DNA of 64,000 nucleotides from TMED27 sp964350695 (GTDB lineage Bacteria > Pseudomonadota > Alphaproteobacteria > Micavibrionales > Micavibrionaceae). The stretch covers positions 62,001 to 126,000 of the forward strand of contig CAYGKM010000004.1 in the NCBI GenBank assembly GCA_964350695.1, given 5' to 3'. The notes under the pieces are model-generated. The model was not told where the DNA came from. It saw nothing but the letters and a program-made list of their open reading frames with translations, and made no database searches. Shown here piece by piece: positions 31,129 through 39,952 of this stretch (positions are counted from its first letter, which is position 1; every line of letters starts with the position of its first letter). The position numbers and the translations under genes were made by a program.

Positions 31129-33461
31129 TGCTTAGCAAAAACCTCGAACAAACCCTCCACCGCGCACTGGCAGTCGCCAACGAGCATCACCACGAATACG
31201 CCACGTTGGAACATCTTCTGCACGCGCTGATCGAAGATCAAGACGCCATGGCGGTTCTGCGCTCCTGCGGCATCTCGCTGTCCGATCTCCAAGACCAGCT
31301 TGGGCAATATATCGAAAGCGAACTGACCTATCTGGTGAATACCGAGGCCGAGGAATCCAAACCCACAACCGCCTTCCAGCGCGTGCTGCAACGCGCCGCC
31401 ATCCACGTGCAATCTTCTGGCCGTGAAGAAGTCACAGGCGCAAATGTTCTGGTCGCCCTGTTCTCCGAGCGCGAATCCCACGCCGTCTTCTTCCTTCAGG
31501 AACAAGACATGACCCGCTTCGATGCGGTCAATTATATCTCCCATGGCATCGCCAAAGTCCCGACAGACAGCGACGAAACCCGCCACATTCGCGGCACGGA
31601 CGCAAGCGCCGCCAATGAAGCCAAAACCCCTGCAGAGGCCCTCGATGCCTATTGCGTCAATCTTAACGAACGCGCAAAAGACGGCAAAATAGACGTTTTG
31701 ATCGGGCGCGAAGCCGAAGTAAACCGCACTATCCAAATTCTGTGCCGCCGCTCCAAAAACAATCCGCTTTATGTCGGTGATCCGGGCGTAGGTAAAACCG
31801 CCATCGCCGAAGGCCTTGCCAAAAAAATCGTCGATAAGGAAGTCCCCGAAGTTCTCCACGGCGCGGTAATTTACTCCCTCGATATGGGCGCGCTCTTGGC
31901 CGGAACCCGCTATCGCGGTGACTTCGAAGAGCGCCTTAAAATGGTTCTGAAAGAGCTGGAAGAAATCGACGGCGCAGTGCTGTTCATCGACGAAATCCAC
32001 ACCATCATCGGCGCGGGCGCAACCTCGGGCGGCGCAATGGATGCCTCCAACCTCATTAAACCCGCGCTCTCAAACGGCGCGCTAAAATGTATCGGCTCCA
32101 CCACTTATAAAGAATATCGCAATCATTTCGAAAAAGACCGCGCGCTTGTCCGCCGCTTCCAGAAAATCGACGTCTATGAACCCTCCGTCGATGATGCGAT
32201 CAAAATCCTCATGGGCCTAAAACCATATTACGAGAAACATCACGGCGTCACCTACACCCCCGAAGCCATTGATGCCGCCGTCAAACTCTCCGATAAATAT
32301 ATGGGCGACCGCAAGCTCCCCGATAAGGCCATTGATATCATCGACGAAGTCGGCGCTGCGCAAATGCTCGTGCCGCTCGAAGACCGTAAGAAAATTATCA
32401 CCCGCGAAGACATCGAAGGCGTGATCGCCGTGATTGTAAAAATCCCCGCCGCCACAATGTCCGATAACGATAAAGAGAGCCTCCAAACGCTCGAGCGCGA
32501 CCTCAAAACTATGGTTTATGACCAAGACACCGCTATCGACATCTTGGTCGATTCTATCAAAATGGCGCGCGCCGGCCTGCGCGATGATGAAAAGCCCATC
32601 GGCTCCTATCTCTTCTCCGGCCCCACGGGCGTCGGTAAAACCGAAGTCGCCCGCCAGCTTTCAAAAACGATGGGTATCGAATTGATAAGATTCGATATGT
32701 CGGAATATATGGAACGCCACTCCGTATCCCGCCTCATCGGTACGCCTCCGGGTTATGTCGGCTTCGAACAAGGCGGCCTTTTGACAGATAAAATCGACCA
32801 GCATCCTCACTGCGTTTTGCTCCTCGACGAGATTGAAAAAGCCCACCCCGATCTGTTCAATATCCTGCTTCAGGTCATGGATTACGGCAAGCTCACCGAT
32901 AATAACGGCAAGTCGATCGACTTCCGCAATGTCATCCTCATCATGACAACCAACGCGGGCGCGGCAAAAATGGCGCAAACCCCCGTCGGCTTTAACCGCG
33001 AAATCGGCTATGATGATGATAGCTACGCCGATAACGAGGCCATCACGAAAACCTTCGCCCCTGAATTCCGCAACCGCCTTGATGCGATTGTGCCGTTCCA
33101 TAACCTTTCGCCGGCTACGGTCGAAATGGTGGTTGATAAATTCGTCGCCCAGCTCGAAGGGCAGCTTGCCGATAAAAATGTTGAAATCGCCCTCACGCCC
33201 GCAGCGCGAAAATATCTCGCGAAAGAAGGCTACGATCCCGCAATGGGCGCAAGGCCTTTAGGCCGCATCATTCAGGAAAAAATCAAACGCCCGCTGGCGG
33301 AAGAAATTCTGTTCGGAAAATTGGAGCAGGGCGGTATATGCGAAGTCGATTTCAAAGACGATGCACTGACCTTCAATTTCAAAAAGGCCAAAGTGAAAAA
33401 ACCCAAAGCCTCATCTGAGCCTTCCGGCGAAGCGGAAGAAACCGAAGACGTCTCGCGCTGA
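31128..33461 (+). CDS. clpA: ATP-dependent Clp protease ATP-binding subunit ClpA
   Basis: 777 residues. AAA+ unfoldase that feeds ClpP and works with ClpS. N-domain repeats (LEHLLHALIEDQDAM; residues 1-150), first AAA+ module with Walker A GDPGVGKT (about 219-226) and DEIHTIIGAG, second with GPTGVGKT (about 500) and LLLDEIEKAHPDLFN, and a C-terminal D2-small domain. A charged, low-complexity tail ends it. ClpP is not in the window. It converges directly with a pilin-like gene (stops adjacent). Confidence 0.97.
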   Translation: MLSKNLEQTLHRALAVANEHHHEYATLEHLLHALIEDQDAMAVLRSCGISLSDLQDQLGQYIESELTYLVNTEAEESKPTTAFQRVLQRAAIHVQSSGREEVTGANVLVALFSERESHAVFFLQEQDMTRFDAVNYISHGIAKVPTDSDETRHIRGTDASAANEAKTPAEALDAYCVNLNERAKDGKIDVLIGREAEVNRTIQILCRRSKNNPLYVGDPGVGKTAIAEGLAKKIVDKEVPEVLHGAVIYSLDMGALLAGTRYRGDFEERLKMVLKELEEIDGAVLFIDEIHTIIGAGATSGGAMDASNLIKPALSNGALKCIGSTTYKEYRNHFEKDRALVRRFQKIDVYEPSVDDAIKILMGLKPYYEKHHGVTYTPEAIDAAVKLSDKYMGDRKLPDKAIDIIDEVGAAQMLVPLEDRKKIITREDIEGVIAVIVKIPAATMSDNDKESLQTLERDLKTMVYDQDTAIDILVDSIKMARAGLRDDEKPIGSYLFSGPTGVGKTEVARQLSKTMGIELIRFDMSEYMERHSVSRLIGTPPGYVGFEQGGLLTDKIDQHPHCVLLLDEIEKAHPDLFNILLQVMDYGKLTDNNGKSIDFRNVILIMTTNAGAAKMAQTPVGFNREIGYDDDSYADNEAITKTFAPEFRNRLDAIVPFHNLSPATVEMVVDKFVAQLEGQLADKNVEIALTPAARKYLAKEGYDPAMGARPLGRIIQEKIKRPLAEEILFGKLEQGGICEVDFKDDALTFNFKKAKVKKPKASSEPSGEAEETEDVSR

Positions 33462-34103
33462 TTATCGGCTGATTAAAACCTGATAGAAAAAGTAATTATC
33501 CCCGCTATTGGAATAATTCAAACACCCTGCGACAAATCCGCCCGCATCATCGAGCGTCTCGGTAGAGGCATATGTATCCTGAAATTTAGTGAAAGACACG
33601 CCCGCATCGCTGCCAAAACCGGGCAAACCTAATTTATCATTAATCGCATTACAAACCGTAAGCTTCAAATTCGGCAATATCGCCACCAGATCAGGGGAAG
33701 CCGTCCCCACATCTTCAACAATATTCGCGCCCGTGAACACCCAGTCACTGCCATCACCCACATCCGGGCTCGGCTTGATATATGTCATGCCCGCACCGCT
33801 TGGGTCAAAAATCATGCAGTTCGACGTGGCCGCAGGCGTATGGTCATATCCTGTTAACTCCGCAGTCTCGAAGCTGATATCCTCAACCCCGCAACCATTG
33901 GAAATCCGCAAACCCTGCACGGATTGGCGCAACTGCCCGCCATAACCGATAACCTCATCAGATAGAAGGCTCGCTTTTTCCGCCCCCACCATATTGCCGC
34001 TATCGCCCCCGCGCATCATCTGCGCCACAACGTAGCTCAGCGCCGCAAAAAGCGCCACCGCAATCAAAATCATAAATAAAACACTGCCGTTTTCTCGTCT
34101 CAT
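33462..34103 (-). CDS. pilin-like membrane-anchored protein, paralogue B
   Basis: 213 residues. MRRENGSVLFMILIAVALFAALSYVV is a basic leader plus a single hydrophobic helix; the outer part shares with 26946-27695 the blocks DPSGAGMTYIKP, DGSDWVF, GTASPDLVAILPN, C-x-x-IN and FFYQVLISR. Four Cys residues, probably disulfide-forming. No G-F-T-x-x-E motif. It faces clpA without a terminator between them, so RNA overlap is likely. Confidence 0.65.
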   Translation of the reverse strand: MRRENGSVLFMILIAVALFAALSYVVAQMMRGGDSGNMVGAEKASLLSDEVIGYGGQLRQSVQGLRISNGCGVEDISFETAELTGYDHTPAATSNCMIFDPSGAGMTYIKPSPDVGDGSDWVFTGANIVEDVGTASPDLVAILPNLKLTVCNAINDKLGLPGFGSDAGVSFTKFQDTYASTETLDDAGGFVAGCLNYSNSGDNYFFYQVLISR

Positions 34104-34165
34104 AAAAAAAGTATATCCGTATTCATTTTATTTTTCTGCCCCTAAAATTGTGCTTAAATGAATAT

Positions 34166-34999
34166 ATGAGCACAAAAGACTTCATAAACATTCTCGTCGC
34201 CGAAGATAACGATGTCAGCCGTGACATGATTATCGGAATCTTAAAGCCCCGCGGATATAACGTCTACGGCGCGGTAGACGGCGAAAGCGCGATTAAGGTG
34301 ATCGAAGATAAAGCCATTGATCTGGCCTTGGTGGATGTAAACATGGCCCCTAAAGGCGGCTTTGATTTTGTTCGCTACGCCGTCTCCAAAGGCATAAAAG
34401 TCCAAACCGTCTTCATCACTGCCGATGATTCCAACGATCTTTTGATGGAAGCCAGCGCGCTGGGCGTAAATCAAATCATCCAAAAACCTGTTCAGCCTGA
34501 CCGCCTCTTGAATATCGTAGAGCGCATTTTGAAACGTCAGGGCCTGAATACCTCCTCCATGGTTGTTGAACAGCACACAACCACGCACGCCCCGGAGGAT
34601 CTCATGCAAAAAGCTTTGGATATGGCCGCCGCTAATGTACGCAATAAAACAGGCGGGCCATTCGCCGCCGTGCTTGCAAATGCGGAAGGCAAAGTTTTGG
34701 GCACGGGCGCGAGCAAAAAATCCGGCCGCGTTGATCCCATCGCCCACGCCGAAGTCATGGCGATCCGCAACGCCGCCGACCGCGAAGGCCGCGCTGATTT
34801 CTCCGATTGTGTGCTGTATTGTTCAAGCCAGCCCACCGCGATTGGCGCGGCGCTTATTGAAAGCGTAGGGATCAAAAAGGTTTATTACGGCATGTCCCAT
34901 GAGGATATCGGCATGGATATCGGCAAACGCTCTAAACCTACCTACGAGCCACTCCTCACCGATAAAGCCAAAGAGATGTATAAAGCCTCTAAAAGCTAA
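34166..34999 (+). CDS. response-regulator receiver fused to a deaminase-fold domain without zinc cysteines
   Basis: 277 residues from ATG 34166. The receiver domain (1-125) has the acid pair VAEDND, phosphoacceptor D57 (LVDVNM), T85 and K107 (QKPV). Residues 145-277 match the guanine/cytosine deaminase fold: GPFAAVLAN, HAE at 194-196 and the LYCSSQP block. The PCxxC motif that supplies two zinc cysteines is replaced (P223-T-A-I-G), so the enzyme is probably catalytically dead and the domain may act as a ligand sensor or output. Overlaps RidA's 3' end by 4 bases. Confidence 0.85.
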   Translation: MSTKDFINILVAEDNDVSRDMIIGILKPRGYNVYGAVDGESAIKVIEDKAIDLALVDVNMAPKGGFDFVRYAVSKGIKVQTVFITADDSNDLLMEASALGVNQIIQKPVQPDRLLNIVERILKRQGLNTSSMVVEQHTTTHAPEDLMQKALDMAAANVRNKTGGPFAAVLANAEGKVLGTGASKKSGRVDPIAHAEVMAIRNAADREGRADFSDCVLYCSSQPTAIGAALIESVGIKKVYYGMSHEDIGMDIGKRSKPTYEPLLTDKAKEMYKASKS

Positions 35000-35454
35000 A
35001 TTTCGAAAATCGCATCAATTTCGACCGCGACCCCGCGCGGCAAACTCGCGGCGCTGACCGCAAATCTTGCATGGCGGCCCTTATCACCCATCACATCCAC
35101 CATAAGATTGGACGCCCCGTTAATCACTTCGGGCTGATCGGTAAAATCTGGCGTTGAATTCACGAACCCCCCCAGCTTCACCAGACGCTTAATCTTGCTC
35201 CAATCCCCGTGCACCGCTTCATTGGCCTGCGCCAGAATATTCAACGCGCATGCCTGCGCTGCGGCTACGCCGTCTTCAATGCTTAAATCCGCGCCCAAAC
35301 GTCCTTTATGCATCGCTTCGCCATTTAAAAACGGGATCTGCCCCGAAACATAAATATGCGAACCGCTCACCACATACGGTACATAATTGGCCGCTGGTGC
35401 TGCCGCGCTGGGCAATTCAAATCCGAGACTTTGTAATTTTTCTGCTAAATCCAT
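34996..35454 (-). CDS. RidA-family protein (YjgF/YER057c/UK114)
   Basis: 152 residues. Enamine/imine deaminase fold; RidA hydrolyses reactive 2-aminoacrylate-type enamines formed by PLP enzymes such as threonine dehydratase. Blocks PYVVSGSHIYVSGQIPF and GDKGRHARFAVSAASLPRGVAVEIDAIFEI are the family's. Without a trimmed catalytic Arg site check I cannot tell RidA proper from the Rid2-7 groups; the H-A-R-F-A-V segment suggests the conserved Arg is present. Confidence 0.88.
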   Translation of the reverse strand: MDLAEKLQSLGFELPSAAAPAANYVPYVVSGSHIYVSGQIPFLNGEAMHKGRLGADLSIEDGVAAAQACALNILAQANEAVHGDWSKIKRLVKLGGFVNSTPDFTDQPEVINGASNLMVDVMGDKGRHARFAVSAASLPRGVAVEIDAIFEI

Positions 35455-35524
35455 AGTTTAGGCATCCTTTGGGGCTGTGCATTTAAAATTTTTCTGATAA
35501 AACCATATCTAAGGAGTTTTTTAA

Positions 35525-35920
35525 ATGGGACTTTTAAGTTTTTTAGGCGTTCTGTCGCCTGCACACATAAACCTCTTCACCGCGCTGAAAAGAAAAGAGC
35601 GCGTCGGAGCAGATGAATACGGCAATGTATATTACCGCGCAAAGCCTCGCGCAGGCTATAAACATGACCGCCGCTGGGTGATGTATGAAGGCGCGCCCGA
35701 GGCCTCGAAAGTTCCGCCTGAATGGCATGGCTGGCTCCACCACCAAACAGACGAATACCCCCGGGAAGGCGCAGAAAGCTTCCGCCGCCCCTGGCAAAAA
35801 CCCCACCAAGCCAATATGACAGGGACAAATCAGGCCTACCGCCCGCCCGGTCATATTCTCGAAGGTGGAAAACGAGACAAAGCCGCCGGTGATTACACCG
35901 CATGGACACCCCCGAAATAA
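35525..35920 (+). CDS. NADH:ubiquinone oxidoreductase subunit NDUFA12 family
   Basis: 131 residues. Accessory complex I subunit found in mitochondria and alphaproteobacteria. Signature: E-R-V-G-A-D-E-Y-G-N-V-Y-Y-R...R-R-W-V-M-Y-E-G, P-x-E-W-H-G-W-L-H and the P-Y/PWQKPH-x-x-N-M-T-G-T stretch. Strong AAGGAG before the ATG. It lies upstream of mlaD, the usual alphaproteobacterial order, and supports the taxonomic reading. Confidence 0.95.
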   Translation: MGLLSFLGVLSPAHINLFTALKRKERVGADEYGNVYYRAKPRAGYKHDRRWVMYEGAPEASKVPPEWHGWLHHQTDEYPREGAESFRRPWQKPHQANMTGTNQAYRPPGHILEGGKRDKAAGDYTAWTPPK

Positions 35921-35939
35921 TATTAAAGAGGATAAGAAT

Positions 35940-36398
35940 ATGAAGCGCAGTTTAGTCGAAACATTATTGGGAGCCTTGGTCATTATCGTGGCCGTTGTTT
36001 TTTTCCTGTTCAGCTATAACAAAGCCGATGTCGGCAAAGGCTCCGGCGGCTATGAAATCATCGCCCATTTCTCCGGCATCGGCGGGTTGGCTGCGGGTGA
36101 TGAAGTCCAGATCAGCGGCGTAAAAATCGGCACCGTCAGCAATGTCGACCTCGACCAGAACACATATCTCGCCCGCGTTCACATCGCCGTCGATAACCAA
36201 TATAAACTCCCTGCCGATACAGCAGCCCTCATCAGCAGCGAAAGCCTGCTTGGCGGAAAATACCTTGAGCTTCAACCGGGCGCTGCCGAGGAAATTCTTG
36301 AAAACGGAGACATTATTGAATTCACACAAGCTCCGCAAAACCTAGAGCAGCTCTTGGGCCAATTCATTTTCAGCATGCAGAGCGATGAAAAGAAGTAA
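35940..36398 (+). CDS. mlaD: MlaD-family outer-membrane lipid asymmetry protein
   Basis: 152 residues from ATG 35940 (AAAGAGGATAAG site; the longer frame is out of place). N-terminal membrane helix (VETLLGALVIIVAVVFFLFSY), then an MCE domain: G-L-A-A-G-D-E-V-Q-I-S-G-V-K-I-G-T-V, ALISSESLLGGKYLELQPG. It carries phospholipids between the membranes with MlaEF/MlaC; no other mla genes are in the window. Overlapped or followed closely by a DUF2155 gene. Confidence 0.93.
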   Translation: MKRSLVETLLGALVIIVAVVFFLFSYNKADVGKGSGGYEIIAHFSGIGGLAAGDEVQISGVKIGTVSNVDLDQNTYLARVHIAVDNQYKLPADTAALISSESLLGGKYLELQPGAAEEILENGDIIEFTQAPQNLEQLLGQFIFSMQSDEKK

Positions 36399-36402
36399 TC
36401 AC

Positions 36403-36870
36403 ATGCGGCTATTTTCCGCGCTTATACTTGGCGGGTGTTTACTCGCCGGCGCCGCTTATGCGCGCGCCACAGAAGATTACCCAACCGTAAAGCTTCGCTC
36501 GCTCGATAAAATCACCGCCCGCACAGTGACCTTCGATGTAAAGGTCGGCAGCACCGTAAAATTCGGCGATGTCTTCATCAAAGTTCAATCCTGCCGCAAA
36601 GCCCCCGAAATTGAAAAGCCGGAAGCCGCCTCTTTCCTGCAAGTCTGGGAAATTGATAAAGATAACGAAGCCAACTGGATATTCTCCGGCTGGATGTTTG
36701 CATCCTCCCCCGGCCTGTCCTCGATGGACCACCCGATCTACGATGTATGGGTTCTGGACTGCCTGAGCGACGGCGAAAAAGTAGAGCCGGAAGAAAAAGA
36801 AGAAATCCGCGAAGGTGAAGGCGAGATTGACCCCGAAGAGGCCGTGCCAGCGCCTGATCTAGGTGATTAA
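36403..36870 (+). CDS. DUF2155 secreted protein
   Basis: About 155 residues. Signal peptide (MRLFSALILGGCLLAGAAYA from ATG 36403; an ATG at 36385 inside mlaD is the alternative). DUF2155 core: TARTVTFDVKVGSTVKFGDVFIKVQSC, then SFLQVWEIDK and IFSGWMFASSPGLSSMDHPIYDVWVLDC with a Cys pair. Acidic disordered tail. Consistently next to mlaD, NDUFA12 and aat in alphaproteobacteria; function unknown. Confidence 0.9.
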   Translation: MRLFSALILGGCLLAGAAYARATEDYPTVKLRSLDKITARTVTFDVKVGSTVKFGDVFIKVQSCRKAPEIEKPEAASFLQVWEIDKDNEANWIFSGWMFASSPGLSSMDHPIYDVWVLDCLSDGEKVEPEEKEEIREGEGEIDPEEAVPAPDLGD

Positions 36871-37538
36871 GGCGCATCCCTGAATGCGAAGTACTCTTCA
36901 ATTAAAGCGCGCTCCGAAATCCCGCTTTGCATGAAATCAGCCTCGATTTTTAACGCCGCATCAAGCCGCGCTTTATACGCGGCGTGCCCAAGCTCATAAA
37001 CCCCGAATTGCTTTAAATGCGGATTTACAAATTGCGTATCAAGCAATTGATACCCGCCCCGCCACAGCCGCGCCGCCAAATGCACAAGCGCAATCTTGCT
37101 CGCATTCGAGGTTCGGCTATACATACTTTCGCCGAAAAACGCCCCGCCAATGGCAAGGCCGTAAACGCCGCCCATAAGCCGTCCGTTTTCCCAATACTCC
37201 ACGCTGTGCGCATGCCCCCGCGCGTGTAAATCACAATACGCCTTGATGATCTGGTCATTAATCCACGTCTCGGGGCGATCCTCGGTTTCTTCACCGCACG
37301 CCTGGATCACATGCTCAAAAGCGCTATCAATTTTTATTTGAAACGCTTCGTTTCGATTTATATTTCTTTGCACAATTCTCTTTAAGGATTTCGGGATATG
37401 AAGCCCATCAATGGAAAGCTGCCCCCGCTCCTCAGGGCATATCCAATGCACATACGGGCTTCCCGCACTATACGCCATCGGGAATAATCCCTGACGGTAC
37501 GCTTCAAGTAGCAATTCTGGAGTAAGCACAAGCTGCAT
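36867..37538 (-). CDS. aat: leucyl/phenylalanyl-tRNA--protein transferase
   Basis: About 223 residues from ATG 37538 (a TTG at 37556 would add six). Transfers Leu/Phe from tRNA to proteins with basic N-termini, making N-degrons for ClpS-ClpAP. Blocks: AYRQGLFPMAY, R-x-L and the MGGVYGLAIGGAFFGESMYS, LVHLAARLWRGGYQLLDTQFVNPHLKQFG and YKARLDAAL stretch. Together with clpS and clpA the N-degron pathway is nearly complete in this window. Converges with the DUF2155 gene by 4 bases. Confidence 0.95.
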   Translation of the reverse strand: MQLVLTPELLLEAYRQGLFPMAYSAGSPYVHWICPEERGQLSIDGLHIPKSLKRIVQRNINRNEAFQIKIDSAFEHVIQACGEETEDRPETWINDQIIKAYCDLHARGHAHSVEYWENGRLMGGVYGLAIGGAFFGESMYSRTSNASKIALVHLAARLWRGGYQLLDTQFVNPHLKQFGVYELGHAAYKARLDAALKIEADFMQSGISERALIEEYFAFRDAP

Positions 37539-37660
37539 ATCTCCAGTATGCCGCAAAAAACAAATCTTGGCGAATTTTTGTCCCTATAATTTTTACATAT
37601 AAATATTGAAATTCCATAATCAATGTGCTACCAAAACGGTAAATCAAAGGATAAAAAAGC

Positions 37661-38109
37661 ATGGGCGTAAGCGCAACAACACCTCAAAGACCGGCGAATA
37701 TCGCTATTAATGGCTCCGGCACTATTGGCCGCGCGGCCATAATAGAGATACTCAAAAGCCCGACTTCTCGACCAACTTTTCCATGAGCGCTACGGCGAAC
37801 GGTGGCGGGTAAACCCCTCGCGAGATAACACCCGACGATATCAATATGCTGTTTAAAGAGTATATGGCGACTATGCCCCAGGAAAATGTTTTAGAATCTT
37901 TTTCGCGCGAGGTCTCCGCAGCAAGAGTAAAAAGAACGCCGTATTCTGCTGCTTTAGACACGCAAAGGACGAATATAAACCACGGTCCGCATAGCACCAT
38001 GATAGAGATTAATGTTTGGCACGATACGGCTTGGGGCTTTGCACCGCGTATGCTCGATGTCGCTCAAAAAATGCACGAAACTGGCTATGAAGAGCCGGTA
38101 GCCGCTTAA
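37661..38109 (+). pseudogene. degenerate glyceraldehyde-3-phosphate dehydrogenase-like gene
   Basis: The ATG at 37661, after an AAAGG site, encodes MGVSATTPQRPANIAINGSGTIGRAAIIEI, the NAD-fold start of GAPDH (I-x-I-N-G-F-G-R-I-G-R), and stops after 41 codons. In another frame from about 37822 the GAPDH C-terminus reads TPDDINMLFKEY...NHGPHSTM...INVWHDTAWGFAPRMLDVAQKM. The central part with the catalytic Cys is deleted and several stops lie between, so the gene is a remnant. It overlaps the accC end by 4 bases. Confidence 0.65.
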
Positions 38110-39461
38110 GACTTCGTCTTCGCCTTTTCCGCCAGCGCACCTTCAAGCCACTTGATCGAATATTCACCGCTCAAAAACGCGTCCTGCTCCAATATCCATT
38201 CATGCAAGGGCAGCGTTGTTTTCACGCCCGATATAATCGTCTCGCGTATCGCGCGGCGCAAACGGCGAATACATTCCTCGCGGTTGCGTCCGTGAATAAT
38301 CAACTTCCCGATCATGGAATCATAATATGGCGGGATAGAATATCCCGCATAAATCGCGCTATCAAAACGCACGCCTAAACCGCCCGGCGCATGAAACTGC
38401 GTAATTTTCCCCGGTGAGGGCGCAAATGTATCAGGATCTTCCGCATTGATGCGAATCTCGATCGCATGCCCGCGAAGCCGCACGCGGTCTTTCGTCACGG
38501 TCAATTCCTCGCCCGCCGCAACGCGGATCTGCTCGGCGATCAAATCAATCCCCGTAATCATCTCGGTCACCGGATGCTCAACTTGAATGCGGGTATTCAT
38601 TTCCATGAAATAAAATTCGCCGTCCTCATACAAAAACTCGATCGTCCCCGCGCCGCGATACCCCATCTCGCGCACCGTTTTGGCCGCCAAAGACCCTATG
38701 CGATCACGAAGCTCTTCGGTAATCACAGGGGAGGGCGCTTCTTCCACCAATTTCTGATGACGGCGCTGCACGCTGCAATCGCGCTCGCCCAAATGGATGG
38801 CGTTTCCATGCGTATCGCCGAAAACCTGAATTTCAATATGTTTCGGGTCTTTCAGGAACTTCTCGATATACACCGTATCATCGCCGAAATTGGCCTTCGC
38901 CTCGCTGCGCGCACGGTTAAAAAGCTCGGCAAAATCCTTGATATCTTCAACAACCTGCATCCCTTTACCGCCGCCGCCTGACGCCGCTTTGATAATCACA
39001 GGCAAGCCCATTTCAGAGGCAATCTTTAAACCTTCTTCGGCAGTGTCCACCCCGCCCGCAGATCCCGGAACAACCGGCAGACCCAAGGCTTGCACGGTTT
39101 TCTTCGCCATCACCTTGTCGCCCATCATCTCGATATGCTCAGGGGTCGGGCCGATAAACGCAAAACCATGCTCTTCCACCATCCGCGCAAATTGTGCGTT
39201 TTCGGAAAGAAACCCATATCCGGGGTGAATAGCATCCGCGCCCGTCAAAGACGCCGCGCTGAGGATTGCAGGGATATTAAGATAAGAATCTTTGGCTTGC
39301 GGCGGACCGATACACACCGATTCATGCGCCAAACGCACCGCCATCGAAGTGGCATCCGCCGTGGAGTGAACCGCCACAGTCTGAATACCCATTTCCTTAC
39401 AGGCACGGATAATCCGAAGGGCAATTTCGCCGCGATTGGCTATGAGAACTTTTTTAAACAT
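38106..39461 (-). CDS. accC: acetyl-CoA carboxylase, biotin carboxylase subunit
   Basis: 451 residues. ATP-grasp enzyme that carboxylates the biotin on AccB in fatty-acid synthesis. Signatures: FKKVLIANRGEIALRI, GYGFLSENAQFA, ASGGGGKGMQVV, E-R-D-C-S-V-Q-R-R-H-Q and FLYEDGEFYFMEMNTRIQVEHPVTE. Preceded by accB 10 bases upstream; the pair is transcribed as a unit with aroQ. Confidence 0.97.
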   Translation of the reverse strand: MFKKVLIANRGEIALRIIRACKEMGIQTVAVHSTADATSMAVRLAHESVCIGPPQAKDSYLNIPAILSAASLTGADAIHPGYGFLSENAQFARMVEEHGFAFIGPTPEHIEMMGDKVMAKKTVQALGLPVVPGSAGGVDTAEEGLKIASEMGLPVIIKAASGGGGKGMQVVEDIKDFAELFNRARSEAKANFGDDTVYIEKFLKDPKHIEIQVFGDTHGNAIHLGERDCSVQRRHQKLVEEAPSPVITEELRDRIGSLAAKTVREMGYRGAGTIEFLYEDGEFYFMEMNTRIQVEHPVTEMITGIDLIAEQIRVAAGEELTVTKDRVRLRGHAIEIRINAEDPDTFAPSPGKITQFHAPGGLGVRFDSAIYAGYSIPPYYDSMIGKLIIHGRNREECIRRLRRAIRETIISGVKTTLPLHEWILEQDAFLSGEYSIKWLEGALAEKAKTKS

Positions 39462-39471
39462 GGGGTCTTGT

Positions 39472-39918
39472 CTACTCGATCACCATCAAAACATCGCCAA
39501 ACTCAACAGGCTCGCCGTCTTCAACCAAAACTTGCGTAACCGTTCCGCCTTTTTCCGCCTTGATCGGGTTCATCACTTTCATCGCTTCGATAATCATCAG
39601 CGTATCACCCGCATTGACCGTATCACCCTTTTTCGCAAACGGCGCTGCGCCGGGTTCAGGAGACATATAGGCCGTGCCGACCATCGGCGATGTCACCGCG
39701 CCCGGATGGCTATGTGCGATATTATCTGTGCTCGTGCTGGCTTGCTGAGGGATCGTGGGGTCAGAGGCCATCGAATATGCAGGCGCGCTGGCTGTAACAA
39801 CGCCGCCGCCTTTGCTCACGCGAATGGCTTGGTCACCGTCCGCGACTTCGATTTCTGTAAGGCCGGTTTCTTCAAGCAAACCCGCCAACTCTTTAATTGC
39901 TTTGGAATCAATTTTCAT
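39472..39918 (-). CDS. accB: acetyl-CoA carboxylase, biotin carboxyl carrier protein
   Basis: 148 residues from the ATG at 39918; the longer frame is not needed. N-terminal helix (IDSKAIKELAGLLEETGLTEIEV), an Ala/Ser/Pro linker and the biotinyl domain with E-A-M-K114-V-M-N, the biotin lysine. Carrier in fatty-acid synthesis. Followed by accC after 10 bases. Confidence 0.96.
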   Translation of the reverse strand: MKIDSKAIKELAGLLEETGLTEIEVADGDQAIRVSKGGGVVTASAPAYSMASDPTIPQQASTSTDNIAHSHPGAVTSPMVGTAYMSPEPGAAPFAKKGDTVNAGDTLMIIEAMKVMNPIKAEKGGTVTQVLVEDGEPVEFGDVLMVIE

Positions 39919-39952
39919 AAATTTCAGCTCTGTTAGTATTAGATAGTCCTGC

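Noticed and set aside
30873..32000. Minus-strand ORF opposite clpA (375 codons)
   Set aside because: Shadow of clpA; Phe/Asp/Gly pattern is typical of complemented coding sequence.
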